This document shows, piece after piece, positions 1-8,233 of a stretch of DNA of 32,890 bases. Position numbers and translations under genes: made by a program. The stretch lies in the NCBI GenBank assembly GCA_003605065.1, contig QZJM01000035.1:1-32890 (forward strand), read 5' to 3'. The first letter of the stretch is position 1, and each line of letters opens with the position of its first letter. This DNA comes from Dethiobacter sp. (lineage in GTDB: Bacteria > Bacillota > Dethiobacteria > DTU022 > UBA8154). Under the pieces are notes generated by a model. The model searched no databases, had not been told where the DNA came from, and was given only the letters and a program-made list of their open reading frames with translations.

Positions 1-245
1 CAAAGAGCTATTTGTTAATTTATTGTAATAATGGTATTTCATGATATTTTGCTAACTCTCACTTTAAAAAGCATCCTGGGGACTTTCTGAAAGTACTTTC
101 TAACTACATAAAACCAGTTGTCCTCCAATTTATTCTTAAATTTTACACGGAAATTGTCCATTTTTCCAGCAGCGGACTGGAAGGAAATACAAAACTACTG
201 GCGAAAGTTTTAAAAAAGCATAAAAAAATTTGTGGAGGTAACAAA
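1..245. other. AT-rich upstream region with one dyad
   Basis: No convincing gene is seen in this stretch. It holds a 6+7+6 dyad TTCCAG-N7-CTGGAA at 164-182, about 60 bases before the acyl-CoA synthetase start. The dyad could be a regulator site, but no regulator can be assigned. A strong ribosome binding site (GGAGG, 235-239) lies at the right edge. Confidence 0.4.
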
Positions 246-1889
246 GTGAACTGGCAGCATTCCGCAAAACCACCGCGCCCCATTCCAATCCCGCCCCTTG
301 AGAAGAAAACTACAGTGCGCGGGCTGCTTTCTTCCAGGCGCCGGGAATATGGCCCTAAAACTTTTCTAATAGATCCTGAAAAAGACCGGCAGTATTCTTA
401 TGCAGAATTTTTGCGAACAGCCAGCAAGGTAAGCAATTTGCTGTGGCAGCAGGGAGTGCGCAAGGAAGATAAAGTATCCCTGCTTATGCCCAACTCAGCC
501 GAATTTTTATTCGCCTTTTTCGGCATTATGCAGCTTGGCGCCATCGCCTGTCCCATAAATACCCACCTTAAGGAGGAAGAAATCGCCTTCGTCCTGCATA
601 ATTCGGACAGTATCGCTTTATTTGCTTCCGGGGAGTATTTCGACGTTTCTACGAGCTTATTAACCGGGGAAAACAATATCCGCCGCCTCCTAACATGGGA
701 TCCCCCTGCAGGGAGCCTTACTGGAACTTCCCCGCTTGTTAAGCTGCTGGACATGAAAACAGCGCTCCAGGGAGAACCGCCTGAACTGCGGCCGGAAATT
801 GAAGAGAGCCCCCTGGAACCGGACGATGTTGCCGAAATCATCTACACTTCCGGGACAACAGGCCGCCCCAAAGGAGCGATGCTGACCCATCACAATATGA
901 TTATAGATTCCCACTGGATCGCCCACTGGAACCGCCTGGGAGAAAATGACCGGGCCATGTGCGTCATGCCGCTGTTCCATGTGAACGGCCAGATCGTAAC
1001 GGTGATGACGCCCCTGTACTGCGGGGGCAGCCTGGTCCTGCCCGGAAGATTCAGCGTAACACAGTTTTTCCCGCTGGTGGCAAAATATGAAGCTGCGTAT
1101 GTAGGCACCGTGGCAACAATGTTATCCATGCTCTTAAACAGGGTTGACCCCGGTGACATTCCTGCAGGGCACAAATTAAGAATCGTCTTTTGCGGTTCCG
1201 CTCCGGTACCAGTCAGAGTCCAGTCCGAATTTGAAGAAACCTTCAAAGTCCCGGTCATAGAAGGCTACGGGATGACGGAGACTACCTGCCGCTCCACTTT
1301 TAACCCCTTGCCGCCGCCTGAAGCCCTGCAGCTGGGAAAAAGTGACGGCTACCGCAAAATCGGTTCCGCCGGCCTGCCCCTGGGCAACGAAATCAGAGTT
1401 GTCAATGAAAATGAACAGCCCCTGGGGCCCCGTGAGGTTGGCGAAATCGTGATCCGCGGTGAGAATGTCATGAAAGGATACTACAAAAACCCCGAGGCCA
1501 CGGCTGAAGCTTTTCGGGGCGGCTGGTTTCACAGCGGCGATCTGGGCTATTATGACGAAGAGGGCTATTTCTATATCGTCGACCGTAAAAAGGACATGAT
1601 CATCAGGGGCGGAGAAAATATCTACCCCCGGGAAATAGAGGAAGCGCTGTACAAACACCCGGCAGTGAAAGATGCAGCCTGCATCGGAATTCCGGACGAA
1701 CTTTACGGCGAAGAAGTGGCCGTTTTCGTTGTCCTTAAGGACAACGAACAGGCCGGGGAGGCCGAAATGATTTCCTTCTGCCGGCAGTTCCTGGCCGATT
1801 TTAAATGCCCCAAACAAATTAAAATCGTAGAAGAGATCCCCAAAAGCTCCTCCGGGAAGCTGCTGCGCCGGAAACTGCGGGAAAGTTAG
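246..1889 (+). CDS. AMP-forming acyl-CoA synthetase / ligase (FadD/CaiC-like)
   Basis: The 547-residue protein is an adenylate-forming enzyme that would activate a carboxylic acid with ATP and load it on CoA in the cytoplasm. Visible family motifs, in order, are the P-loop YTSGTTGRPKGAM near residue 200, GYGMTETT near 340, the hinge-region SGDLGYYDEEGYFYIVDRKKD near 435, GGENIYPREIEEAL, and the C-terminal catalytic lysine motif PKSSSGKLLRRKL. Length is normal for the family. The GTG start is chosen because GTGGAGGTAACAAAG places a GGAGG seven bases before it. The gene stands alone; a convergent small DNA-repair gene follows and fabI lies beyond it. The substrate cannot be read from sequence; medium/long-chain fatty acid or carnitine-type substrates are both possible. 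Confidence 0.92.
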   Translation: MNWQHSAKPPRPIPIPPLEKKTTVRGLLSSRRREYGPKTFLIDPEKDRQYSYAEFLRTASKVSNLLWQQGVRKEDKVSLLMPNSAEFLFAFFGIMQLGAIACPINTHLKEEEIAFVLHNSDSIALFASGEYFDVSTSLLTGENNIRRLLTWDPPAGSLTGTSPLVKLLDMKTALQGEPPELRPEIEESPLEPDDVAEIIYTSGTTGRPKGAMLTHHNMIIDSHWIAHWNRLGENDRAMCVMPLFHVNGQIVTVMTPLYCGGSLVLPGRFSVTQFFPLVAKYEAAYVGTVATMLSMLLNRVDPGDIPAGHKLRIVFCGSAPVPVRVQSEFEETFKVPVIEGYGMTETTCRSTFNPLPPPEALQLGKSDGYRKIGSAGLPLGNEIRVVNENEQPLGPREVGEIVIRGENVMKGYYKNPEATAEAFRGGWFHSGDLGYYDEEGYFYIVDRKKDMIIRGGENIYPREIEEALYKHPAVKDAACIGIPDELYGEEVAVFVVLKDNEQAGEAEMISFCRQFLADFKCPKQIKIVEEIPKSSSGKLLRRKLRES

Positions 1890-1923
1890 AAGGTTTAAAC
1901 ATCACATTCGCACCCCTTATTTC

Positions 1924-2223
1924 TTAAAACGCCACCTGTTTCTCGTACGAGTCTACAAATTCTTCCTGGCATTCATCTCCCGTGGCCAGCTCAACCTCCA
2001 GGGCACTGTGATGCTTATAGCCCCGCCTGCTCATCTCCCCGACAAGCCTTTCATGCCTTAAATAAAGTGCCCTGAGCTTACCTTTCCACCTCAGCGTTTC
2101 CGGATGCCCGGCATACCCTGTTTTCCCCATGGTTAGTACCGCCCAGATAGCATGGAGTTCCCGGTGCTCTCCCAGCAGGTGCCTCCGGCATAATTTTTCC
2201 GGGGGAATATCCCAGATTCTCAT
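1924..2223 (-). CDS. Pyrimidine dimer DNA glycosylase / endonuclease V family protein
   Basis: This 99-residue protein begins MRIWDIPPEKLCRRHLLGEHRELHAIW in sense and continues with a GYAGHPETLRW block and an LYLRHERLVGEMSRRGYKH block. These are the characteristic segments of the T4 endonuclease V-like pyrimidine dimer glycosylase family, recognised from memory. Such proteins excise UV-induced pyrimidine dimers. The ATG at 2223 is preferred over the upstream ATG at 2280 because family homology begins there and a weak purine-rich GAAGAG lies just upstream. The upstream in-frame extension is Gly/Pro-rich and has no ribosome site. The gene converges on the acyl-CoA synthetase with about 34 bases between them. 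Confidence 0.75.
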   Translation of the reverse strand: MRIWDIPPEKLCRRHLLGEHRELHAIWAVLTMGKTGYAGHPETLRWKGKLRALYLRHERLVGEMSRRGYKHHSALEVELATGDECQEEFVDSYEKQVAF

Positions 2224-2298
2224 ACTCTTCTTTTTTCCAAAAATCCCCCCTGGTATTCTAAAACCCGCCGCTGGCGCCATAAAATAATTACTTTACAC

Positions 2299-2326
2299 TT
2301 GCAAAAAAAATGTTGCATGGTATACT
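2299..2326 (+). promoter_or_regulatory. Promoter of fabI
   Basis: TTGCAA (2299-2304), a 16-base spacer and TATACT (2321-2326) make a reasonable vegetative promoter about 80 bases before the fabI start. No FapR-like operator was recognised around it. Confidence 0.55.
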
Positions 2327-2404
2327 TAACACAAATCCTTTGCTGGCAAAAGCAGGATTTACTAAGAAATATAGAGAAAAAACATCTTAAGGAGTGAAAT
2401 AATA

Positions 2405-3172
2405 TTGCTTGACGGCAAAGTGGGAATTGTCTACGGCCTGGCTAACCAGCACAGCCTGGCCTGGTACATAACAAAAGCCCTGTCAGATGCAAGAGCCAGA
2501 CTAATCATTACTTACCAGAATGAGCGCTTTGAAGCAAAGCTGAGAAAACTTACCTCCAGCAACCTTGCCAACCATCCTCTCATGCTGCCCTGCGATGTCC
2601 AGGACGAATCACAAATCGAAACTATCTACAGGCAAATTGGTGAGGACTTCGGCAAGCTGGATTTTATTGTTCACAGCATTGCTTTTGCCGGGAGAGAGGA
2701 CCTTGAAGGAAGATTTATAGACACTTCCCGCGATGGTTTCAAGATGGCCCTGGAAATCAGCGCCTATTCCTTAATCGCCGTAACCCGCCCTGCCGTTCCC
2801 CTGATGACCGCTGGCGGAAGCGTTGTTACCCTTAGCTACCTGGGAAGTGAGCGCGTTATTCCCCATTATAATGTCATGGGGGTCGCCAAGGCCGCCCTGG
2901 AATCATCCGTACGATATCTGGCCTATGACCTGGGAGAAAGCGGAATCCGGGTAAACGCCCTCTCTCCCGGACCGGTAAATACCCTCTCGGCACGCGGCAT
3001 TAAAGGTTTTACAAATTTCCTCAGCTATGTCCGGGACAATACTCCGCTGCGGCGCAATATAGAGGGCAGCGACGTGGGAAACGCCGCTTTGTTCCTTTGC
3101 AGCGACCTTTCCCGGGGCATCACGGGCGAGACCATATTTGTCGATGCCGGCTATCATATCAAGGGTTATTAA
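2405..3172 (+). CDS. fabI: Enoyl-[acyl-carrier-protein] reductase (NADH), FabI type
   Basis: The 255-residue protein is an SDR-fold enoyl-ACP reductase catalysing the last reduction in each cycle of fatty acid elongation. The N-terminus LDGKVGIVYGLANQHSLAW is the FabI variant of the dinucleotide-binding loop, with SLAW in place of the usual SIAW. The active-site region SYLGSERVIPHYNVMGVAKA carries the catalytic Tyr and, seven residues on, the Lys (YNVMGVAK). The C-terminus has the ITGETIFVDAGYHI block. The start is a TTG preceded by AAGGAG about ten bases away; no better start exists downstream. It is monocistronic by spacing, with its own promoter. FabI is the target of triclosan-type inhibitors in other bacteria; nothing here shows resistance. 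Confidence 0.93.
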   Translation: MLDGKVGIVYGLANQHSLAWYITKALSDARARLIITYQNERFEAKLRKLTSSNLANHPLMLPCDVQDESQIETIYRQIGEDFGKLDFIVHSIAFAGREDLEGRFIDTSRDGFKMALEISAYSLIAVTRPAVPLMTAGGSVVTLSYLGSERVIPHYNVMGVAKAALESSVRYLAYDLGESGIRVNALSPGPVNTLSARGIKGFTNFLSYVRDNTPLRRNIEGSDVGNAALFLCSDLSRGITGETIFVDAGYHIKGY

Positions 3173-3676
3173 AGCTAAAACACCCCCTTACTAGTAGGCA
3201 ATAAAAGCACCGGGGAAAAGGAAAGTCTGTTTTTTATAAATTTTTTTAGAAAAAAGAAGAATATTGTCTGTTTATGGTGATAATTAAGTTATAAAGAATA
3301 TTATTTTGAGAAATTATAATGTACAGGAAAATCTAAAAGTGGTGAGCACTACGGAATTGCTTTGCTTTTGCGCTACTAATTAAGTAAATAAAAAATTTCA
3401 GAAAAATCTTCTCCAAAAAGAAGGAAAGCTTTACCTATTGTCGAATAAAGAAGGTGCTGATGGAATTTTAGAAATAATTATCGACGTTTTGCGGAAGAAT
3501 TACAGTAAGAAGCTGTAACAGTGTAAGTTTCCAGGGCATTACTATCTGCACGCCTGTTTTGACCCCAAAGCTATGATACGATCTTCAGCGGTCAAAAAAG
3601 GCGTCAGGAATATTTATTTACCGTGCCATATACTTGCACGGGTTAAGAAAATCATATGAAAGGAGATTAGTTATTT
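3173..3676 (+). other. Intergenic region upstream of HU
   Basis: About 500 AT-rich bases without a supported gene. A short open stretch around 3400-3519 (ending with DVLRKNYSKKL in sense) has no recognisable family and no good start, so it is not called. Near the right end a dyad CCGTGC-N9-GCACGG (3621-3641) brackets a TATACT hexamer and precedes the HU ribosome site AAAGGAG. Confidence 0.5.
3621..3641 (+). promoter_or_regulatory. Dyad overlapping putative HU promoter -10
   Basis: CCGTGC (3621-3626) and GCACGG (3636-3641) form a perfect 6-bp inverted repeat around TATACT (3629-3634). The -35 region is weak. A regulator binding here would block the HU promoter; which regulator is unknown. Confidence 0.4.
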
Positions 3677-3961
3677 ATGGCAACAGCAGGTAAAGTTGAA
3701 CTGGCAAAAGCAATATCCCAAAAGACTGGCGTGACCCAGAAACAGGTGGCGGAGTTCATCAACGGCTTTGTAGAGACTGTGGAAGAAAAACTCAGTGAGG
3801 GGGACAAAGTACAACTGGTGGGCTTTGGGACATTCGCGACCAGGAAACGTGAAAGCAGGGAAGGCAGAAAACCAGGAACCGGTGAAAAAATCAATATTCC
3901 CGCCAGCGTTGTCCCGGTATTTAAAGCCGGTAAGGGATTAAAAGAAAAATTAAATAAATAG
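3677..3961 (+). CDS. hup: HU family DNA-binding protein
   Basis: The 94-residue protein has the full HU/IHF fold: an alpha-helical N-terminus (KVELAKAISQKTGVTQKQV), the central GFGTFATRKRESREGRKPGTGE block with the DNA-embracing beta arm, and IPASVVPVFKAGKGLKEKLN at the end. HU dimers bend and compact DNA with little sequence preference. AAAGGAG precedes the ATG, and a clear intrinsic terminator follows 30 bases after the stop, so it is transcribed alone. Confidence 0.95.
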   Translation: MATAGKVELAKAISQKTGVTQKQVAEFINGFVETVEEKLSEGDKVQLVGFGTFATRKRESREGRKPGTGEKINIPASVVPVFKAGKGLKEKLNK

Positions 3962-3989
3962 TGCTTGTTAGAGGTTTGGAAAAATCCTT

Positions 3990-4027
3990 AAAAAGCTTCA
4001 CCCTTCTGTAGGTGAGGCTTTTTAATT
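3990..4027 (+). terminator. Intrinsic terminator of the HU gene
   Basis: AAAAAGC (3990-3996) pairs with GCTTTTT (4017-4023), and the inner CACC pairs with GGTG around a CTTCTGTA loop. The T-rich side then runs into TTTTTAATTT. This is a compact rho-independent terminator for the + strand. Confidence 0.85.
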
Positions 4028-4153
4028 TAACTTTGTGAAACAATTCTGGCATCTCATTTTGTTGGCATAACTTCGTATATTTTTACACCCGTTGGGGGAT
4101 AAATTAATTAATAACTAAAGAAAGTATTGAACAACAGTGAAAGGAGAAAAAAA

Positions 4154-4315
4154 ATGGCTGCACCAATCCTCAACGGGCTTCGTAATTTGCGCGAAGACCT
4201 TTTACGCCAGCTGGTTCTCTCCAGCGGTTCGGAAAAGGTCGAGATCGTGAACAAAATTATCGAGATGGACGAAATGATCGCTCTGGAAGAAAAAGCATTG
4301 CTTCCTACACCGTAA
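4154..4315 (+). CDS. Small protein, weak Spo0E-like resemblance
   Basis: A 53-residue, helix-rich protein with a clean ribosome site: GAAAGGAG at 4139-4146, seven bases before the ATG at 4154. An in-frame TTG at 4127 lies before that site and is rejected as start. The sequence contains LREDLLRQLVLSS, then a helix ending MDEMIALEE, which resembles the two-helix hairpin of Spo0E-like phosphatases. The hallmark SQELD is not present (IIEMDE occupies that place), so phosphatase activity is doubtful. It might equally be an unassigned small regulator. A strong stem-loop follows before the convergent pyrE. Confidence 0.55.
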   Translation: MAAPILNGLRNLREDLLRQLVLSSGSEKVEIVNKIIEMDEMIALEEKALLPTP

Positions 4316-4387
4316 TTTTATCCGCAGGCAGGAAAAACCCTTATTTACTATTCCCTCAAATTGTTTTTGAGCTGCGGCCTGGAGAGT

Positions 4388-4440
4388 GCAAAGCCCCCGG
4401 TTTTTTCTCCGGGGGCTTTGCCAAAGCTCAACTATTTTTT
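4388..4440 (+). terminator. Strong stem-loop between the small gene and pyrE
   Basis: GCAAAGCCCCCGG (4388-4400) and CCGGGGGCTTTGC (4409-4421) form a perfect 13-bp stem with an 8-base loop. A run of seven T follows only after 13 bases on the + strand. It lies between two convergent genes and may end transcription from both sides; the spaced T-run makes the orientation uncertain. Confidence 0.65.
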
Positions 4441-5003
4441 TATTCCGGCCTCTCCAGTTCCTCCCTGGTAAGCACGGAAGATACCTTCAGACCTTCTTTC
4501 TCCAGGTTTTCCCTGCCCCCCTCCTGGCGGTCTACAATGATTATGACCTTTTCCACCTTGCAGCCCAGTTCCTGAACGGCACGGGCGGCTTTGAGCACAG
4601 ACCCCCCCGTGGTCAGGACATCATCCAGCAGCAGTAAAGGTAAACCTTCCCGCAGTGTGGGGCCGTCCACTTTATTCTCCAGGCCGTGTTTCTTGGCTTC
4701 GGACCTGACAAAAAAGGTATCCAGGGGGTTATTAAAAGGCGGCTGGCAGCTCAAGGCGCTGATGGCGGCAGCCAACGGCACCGCTCCCATAGCGGGGCCT
4801 CCCACTGCCCTGACCTCTACGTTCTCTTCCCGGATCAGGTATAAGATATATGAGGCCAGCTTATAAATTCCTTCGGCCGTAAGGGTAACCTGCTTGCTGT
4901 CGATATAAAAATCACTCTCCCGGCCGGAAGCAAGGCGAACTTTGCGCCTCTGGTAGGCCCGGGTAAAAATAAGGTTACGGATTTCCTGGCGGAGCTCTTC
5001 CAT
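4440..5003 (-). CDS. pyrE: Orotate phosphoribosyltransferase
   Basis: This 187-residue enzyme makes OMP from orotate and PRPP in de novo pyrimidine synthesis. Visible features are the N-terminal LASGRESDFYIDSKQVTLTAEG substrate region, the FVRSEAKKHGLENKVDG lysine-rich loop, and the PRPP-binding motif LLLLDDVLTTGGSVL. The ATG at 5003 is chosen because AGAAGGAGG lies nine bases upstream; the longer reading to 5063 has no ribosome site and the family starts here. It is not beside other pyr genes. No PyrR-type attenuator was recognised upstream. Confidence 0.93.
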   Translation of the reverse strand: MEELRQEIRNLIFTRAYQRRKVRLASGRESDFYIDSKQVTLTAEGIYKLASYILYLIREENVEVRAVGGPAMGAVPLAAAISALSCQPPFNNPLDTFFVRSEAKKHGLENKVDGPTLREGLPLLLLDDVLTTGGSVLKAARAVQELGCKVEKVIIIVDRQEGGRENLEKEGLKVSSVLTREELERPE

Positions 5004-5157
5004 TAGCATTATCCTCCTTCTGTAAACAGTTTTTCCCCGATGCTTTCGTGTATATTCCTTCAATTTTTTTTAAATATATCAATATATCCCCGGAAAGGCA
5101 AGATACATAGGAAAAAATTACCGCCGTTTCCCTGTTTACTTTTCCAAAGGAAAAAGT

Positions 5158-5186
5158 TTGATCTTTCTTCTTTTTTTAAGTATAAT
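5158..5186 (+). promoter_or_regulatory. Promoter of the decarboxylating dehydrogenase gene
   Basis: TTGATC (5158-5163), exactly 17 bases, then TATAAT (5181-5186). The gene's ribosome site AAGGAGG and ATG follow within 35 bases. Confidence 0.75.
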
Positions 5187-5219
5187 TGGAATCAACCTTC
5201 ACAACAAGGAGGCTAGATC

Positions 5220-6275
5220 ATGAAAAGCTATAAAATAGCTGTAATCCCCGGCGACGGGGCCGGACCCGAGATGGTACGGGAAGGAGTCAAGGTGCTGGAG
5301 GCTGCAGCCCGCAAATTCGGTTTTAAACTGGAATTTACTGCTTTCGATTACGGCGGGGATCGTTACCTGCGCACAGGCGAGGTCTTACCGGAAGGAGCCA
5401 TTGAAGGGCTTAAACAGTTCCAGGCCATTTTCCTGGGAGCTATCGGACATCCCGGAGTAAAACCCGGCATCTTGGAAAAAGGTATTCTTTTAAAAATGCG
5501 CTTCGAGCTGGACCAGTACATAAACCTGCGGCCTGTTAAACTCTATGCGGGCGTAGAAACTCCTTTAAAAGACAAAGGGCCTGATGACATCGATTTTGTC
5601 GTGGTACGGGAAAACACCGAGGGCCTCTATACGGGCAGCGGGGGCTTTCTGAAGAAAGGAACACCCCATGAAATAGCCGTTCAGGAATCGATCAACACCC
5701 GCATGGGCGTGGAAAGATGCCTGCGCTACGCCTTCCAGTACTGCCGGGAACGCAGCAGGAAGAAAACTCTTACCCTCTGCGGTAAAACCAATGTCCTTAC
5801 TTATGCCTTCGATCTCTGGGAAAGGGCTTTCCATGAAGTGGGAGCAGAGTACCCGGATATTAACAGGGAGTATGCCCACGTGGATGCCATCTGCATGTGG
5901 ATGGTGAAAAATCCGGAGCAGTTTGATGTGATTGTCACGGACAACATGTTCGGCGATATAATCACGGACCTGGGTGCTATGATCCAGGGAGGGATGGGCA
6001 TTGCCGCCGGCGGTAATATCAACCCCGGGGGGACTTCCATGTTTGAGCCTATCGGCGGTTCGGCACCCAAATACACCGGTAAAAATATTATCAACCCCCT
6101 GGCCTCCATCTGCGCCGGGAGCATGATGTTAAAACACCTCGGTGAAGAAGAAGCATCAGCAGTGATGGAAAAGGCGGTTATGGCCGTCTGTGCCCACAAT
6201 ATCAAAAGCCTGTCGGCAGGTCGGATGGGCTACAGCACCAGCGAGGTGGGAGATCTGGTGGTCAGCTGCCTGTAG
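5220..6275 (+). CDS. Isopropylmalate / tartrate / D-malate dehydrogenase-family enzyme
   Basis: The 351-residue protein belongs to the NAD(P)-dependent beta-decarboxylating dehydrogenases. It shows the family start [14 protein letters not shown], the substrate-recognition stretch [20 protein letters not shown], the [12 protein letters not shown] block, the metal-binding Asp region [20 protein letters not shown], and [14 protein letters not shown] near the adenosine site. The R[14 protein letters not shown] stretch and [13 protein letters not shown] look closer to tartrate/D-malate dehydrogenases than to classic LeuB. No leuA/C/D neighbours are present, which weakens a leucine-pathway assignment. 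AAGGAGG precedes the ATG. The exact hydroxyacid substrate is unresolved. Confidence 0.82.
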   Translation: MKSYKIAVIPGDGAGPEMVREGVKVLEAAARKFGFKLEFTAFDYGGDRYLRTGEVLPEGAIEGLKQFQAIFLGAIGHPGVKPGILEKGILLKMRFELDQYINLRPVKLYAGVETPLKDKGPDDIDFVVVRENTEGLYTGSGGFLKKGTPHEIAVQESINTRMGVERCLRYAFQYCRERSRKKTLTLCGKTNVLTYAFDLWERAFHEVGAEYPDINREYAHVDAICMWMVKNPEQFDVIVTDNMFGDIITDLGAMIQGGMGIAAGGNINPGGTSMFEPIGGSAPKYTGKNIINPLASICAGSMMLKHLGEEEASAVMEKAVMAVCAHNIKSLSAGRMGYSTSEVGDLVVSCL

Positions 6276-6390
6276 TATGAAAATGGCGCAGCATTTGCTG
6301 GTGGCGAAGTTCCGGGTTCAACTGGAGCCAAGTTCTAGATGGGCGGAAAGTTACCATTGCTTTAGGCAACCTGGAACCAAAATTCAAAAT

Positions 6391-7170
6391 TCAAGACCTG
6401 ACACCAAAAAGGGCCTGGAGAAGCACAGCTGCAAGAAAGAGGGGCAGCACCGCTATCCTGCCCACCCGTGAGGGTTCCTTCAAAAAACGGTAAAGCCACT
6501 CCAGCCCGGCCCTTTGCATCCATAAAGGCGCCCGCCGGGCCTTTCCTGCCAGGACGTCAAAACTTCCCCCTACGCCAATAACCGCACCGGGGGGAAGTTT
6601 TTCTTTATGACGAAAGATCCATTTTTCCTGTTTGGGCACCCCCATAGCCACAAAGAGCAGGGAAGGTTTCAGCAGGCGAATTTCCCCGAGGATATCTTCA
6701 TCCTCTTCATCCCGAAAATAACCATGGTGACTGCCCGCCACATTGAGACCGGGAAAATATTCCCCGGCATTGGCGATGGCCGCCTGGAGAACCTGGGGAT
6801 GAGAGCCCAGAAAATAAACAGGGACAGAACTGCGGGCCGCCTCTTTCAGGCAGGCGACCATAAGATCAAAACCGGCTACCCTCTGGGGAGCCGGTGAACC
6901 CAAAATTCGCGAGGCCAGGACAACGCCGGCGCCATCCGCCGTAACCAGATCCGCTGCTTTCACGATCTCAGCCAGGACTTTATCCTTACTGCAGCGGTAG
7001 AGCATTTCCGCATTGGCGGTAACCACGTGAAAGGCCCGGCCCCCGTTCCAGGCACGGCAGACATTCTCCACCGCCTGCCGCATGGTCAGGCAGCTCACGG
7101 GCACCCCCAGAATCATGGCCCTGCCGGCCTCGATCTCTTTTTCCCCTGGTTTACCGGTATCACCTGTCAT
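6391..7170 (-). CDS. WecG/TagA/CpsF-family glycosyltransferase
   Basis: The 259-residue protein belongs to the GT26 family, which transfers N-acetylmannosamine or a similar sugar to undecaprenyl-diphosphate-GlcNAc at the inner face of the membrane, the linkage step of wall teichoic acid-like polymers. Conserved elements are VVTANAEML (Thr51, Asn53), LVTADGAGVV (Asp79, the expected catalytic Asp), VYFLGSHP, and MGVPKQEKW. A C-terminal basic, hydrophobic tail probably docks on membrane. The ATG at 7170 is used because GTGGAGGATAAC provides a GGAGG five bases before it. It lies 17 bases after the LCP ligase gene, suggesting one envelope-polymer operon. Confidence 0.88.
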   Translation of the reverse strand: MTGDTGKPGEKEIEAGRAMILGVPVSCLTMRQAVENVCRAWNGGRAFHVVTANAEMLYRCSKDKVLAEIVKAADLVTADGAGVVLASRILGSPAPQRVAGFDLMVACLKEAARSSVPVYFLGSHPQVLQAAIANAGEYFPGLNVAGSHHGYFRDEEDEDILGEIRLLKPSLLFVAMGVPKQEKWIFRHKEKLPPGAVIGVGGSFDVLAGKARRAPLWMQRAGLEWLYRFLKEPSRVGRIAVLPLFLAAVLLQALFGVRS

Positions 7171-7187
7171 GTTATCCTCCACACAAA

Positions 7188-8138
7188 TCAGGACTGTACT
7201 GCTTCCATACCTTTAAGATAACGATCCACCAGCTTGCGGATTTCTTTCTCTTCAGGAAGGACGTAGCTTATGCCCTCGATATAACCCGCCCTACCGGGCA
7301 GGGTAAAGGTATTAATCTCCTCGATCTCCACGTTTTTCAGCCTGTTAGCCAGCTTGAGAGCCTGGTTCAGCTCCAGGTCCGTCTTTAAATTATGGGCTAT
7401 CTCCGGCAGGATCCGCGGGAATTTAAGAACATTCTTAAAGGCAATAATTTCCTGGAACAGCGTTTTCAGAAAGATTTGCTGGCGCCGGACCCGGCCGAAA
7501 TCCCCTTCCTCATCGCTGCGAAAACGCACATACTGCAGGGCTTTGTCCCCGTCCAAGTACTGGTAGCCGGGGTCCAGCTCAATAGTAACATCGATGCCGT
7601 AATAACGCATTTTCTTCTCCACTTCCAGCTCAATGCCACCGAGAATATCCACAATTTTTGTAAAGCCCTCGAAACCCGTAATCATATAGTAATCCACATT
7701 TATATCCAAAAACTCTTCCACGGCCTTCCTGGTAAGGGATAACCCGCCGTAGGCATAGGCGTGGTTTATTTTATCCAGGCCATATCCAGGAATTTTAACT
7801 CTCATATCGCGCGGTATGGAGATAATATTGATCTCACCTGTTTTCTGATTTAACGACAGGAGCATAATCGTATCAGCTCTCTCCGTTACATCACGGGAAT
7901 CTAGGCCCAGAACCAGGACATTCATGATATCGGGAAAAGGGTCTTTATCCTTATCCAGGGAAAAAATGGACCCTTCCTTATCCCCTGGCTGCAGCAGGTA
8001 AACCTGGTCCCAGATGGATTGTACCCAAAAAGCAGCAAAAACCAGAAGCACAATCAGGATGATACCTCCGGATAAAAAAATATTTTTGCTCAACAATGAT
8101 TTTTTATGTTTACGTTCTACTGTGGAACTGCTGCTCAT
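7188..8138 (-). CDS. LytR-CpsA-Psr (LCP) family cell-wall polymer ligase
   Basis: The 316-residue protein has a short basic cytoplasmic tail, one transmembrane helix (about residues 19-42) and an extracellular LCP domain. LCP enzymes move undecaprenyl-linked teichoic acid or capsule chains onto peptidoglycan. Typical residues are Asp80 in LGLDSRD, Arg87 and Asp89 in ERADT, Arg110/Asp111/Arg113 in IPRDMRV, and the distal R-rich FGRVRRQQ motif. It has its own promoter at 8175-8203 and is followed at once by the TagA/WecG gene, which fits polymer synthesis and attachment encoded together. Confidence 0.92.
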   Translation of the reverse strand: MSSSSTVERKHKKSLLSKNIFLSGGIILIVLLVFAAFWVQSIWDQVYLLQPGDKEGSIFSLDKDKDPFPDIMNVLVLGLDSRDVTERADTIMLLSLNQKTGEINIISIPRDMRVKIPGYGLDKINHAYAYGGLSLTRKAVEEFLDINVDYYMITGFEGFTKIVDILGGIELEVEKKMRYYGIDVTIELDPGYQYLDGDKALQYVRFRSDEEGDFGRVRRQQIFLKTLFQEIIAFKNVLKFPRILPEIAHNLKTDLELNQALKLANRLKNVEIEEINTFTLPGRAGYIEGISYVLPEEKEIRKLVDRYLKGMEAVQS

Positions 8139-8174
8139 TTTTTGTCAGATCCTTTCCCCAAAGCTCTGTAAAAT

Positions 8175-8203
8175 ATTATAACTTATCGTGAAATCCCAGG
8201 CAA
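8175..8203 (-). promoter_or_regulatory. Promoter of the LCP-tagA unit
   Basis: Read on the minus strand: TTGCCT (8203-8198), a 17-base spacer, then a perfect TATAAT (8180-8175), about 40 bases before the LCP ATG. It separates this unit from the efflux operon that ends at 8234. Confidence 0.75.
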
Positions 8204-8233
8204 TAAATGTCTTTCCGGTATTTTCTATTGGAC

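Noticed and set aside
1176-1817. A 213-codon minus-strand reading opposite the acyl-CoA synthetase.
   Set aside because: Antisense shadow; the + strand carries all the conserved synthetase motifs.
3400-3519. Short open stretch upstream of HU (ends KNYSKKL).
   Set aside because: No good start, about 40 codons, no family recognised.
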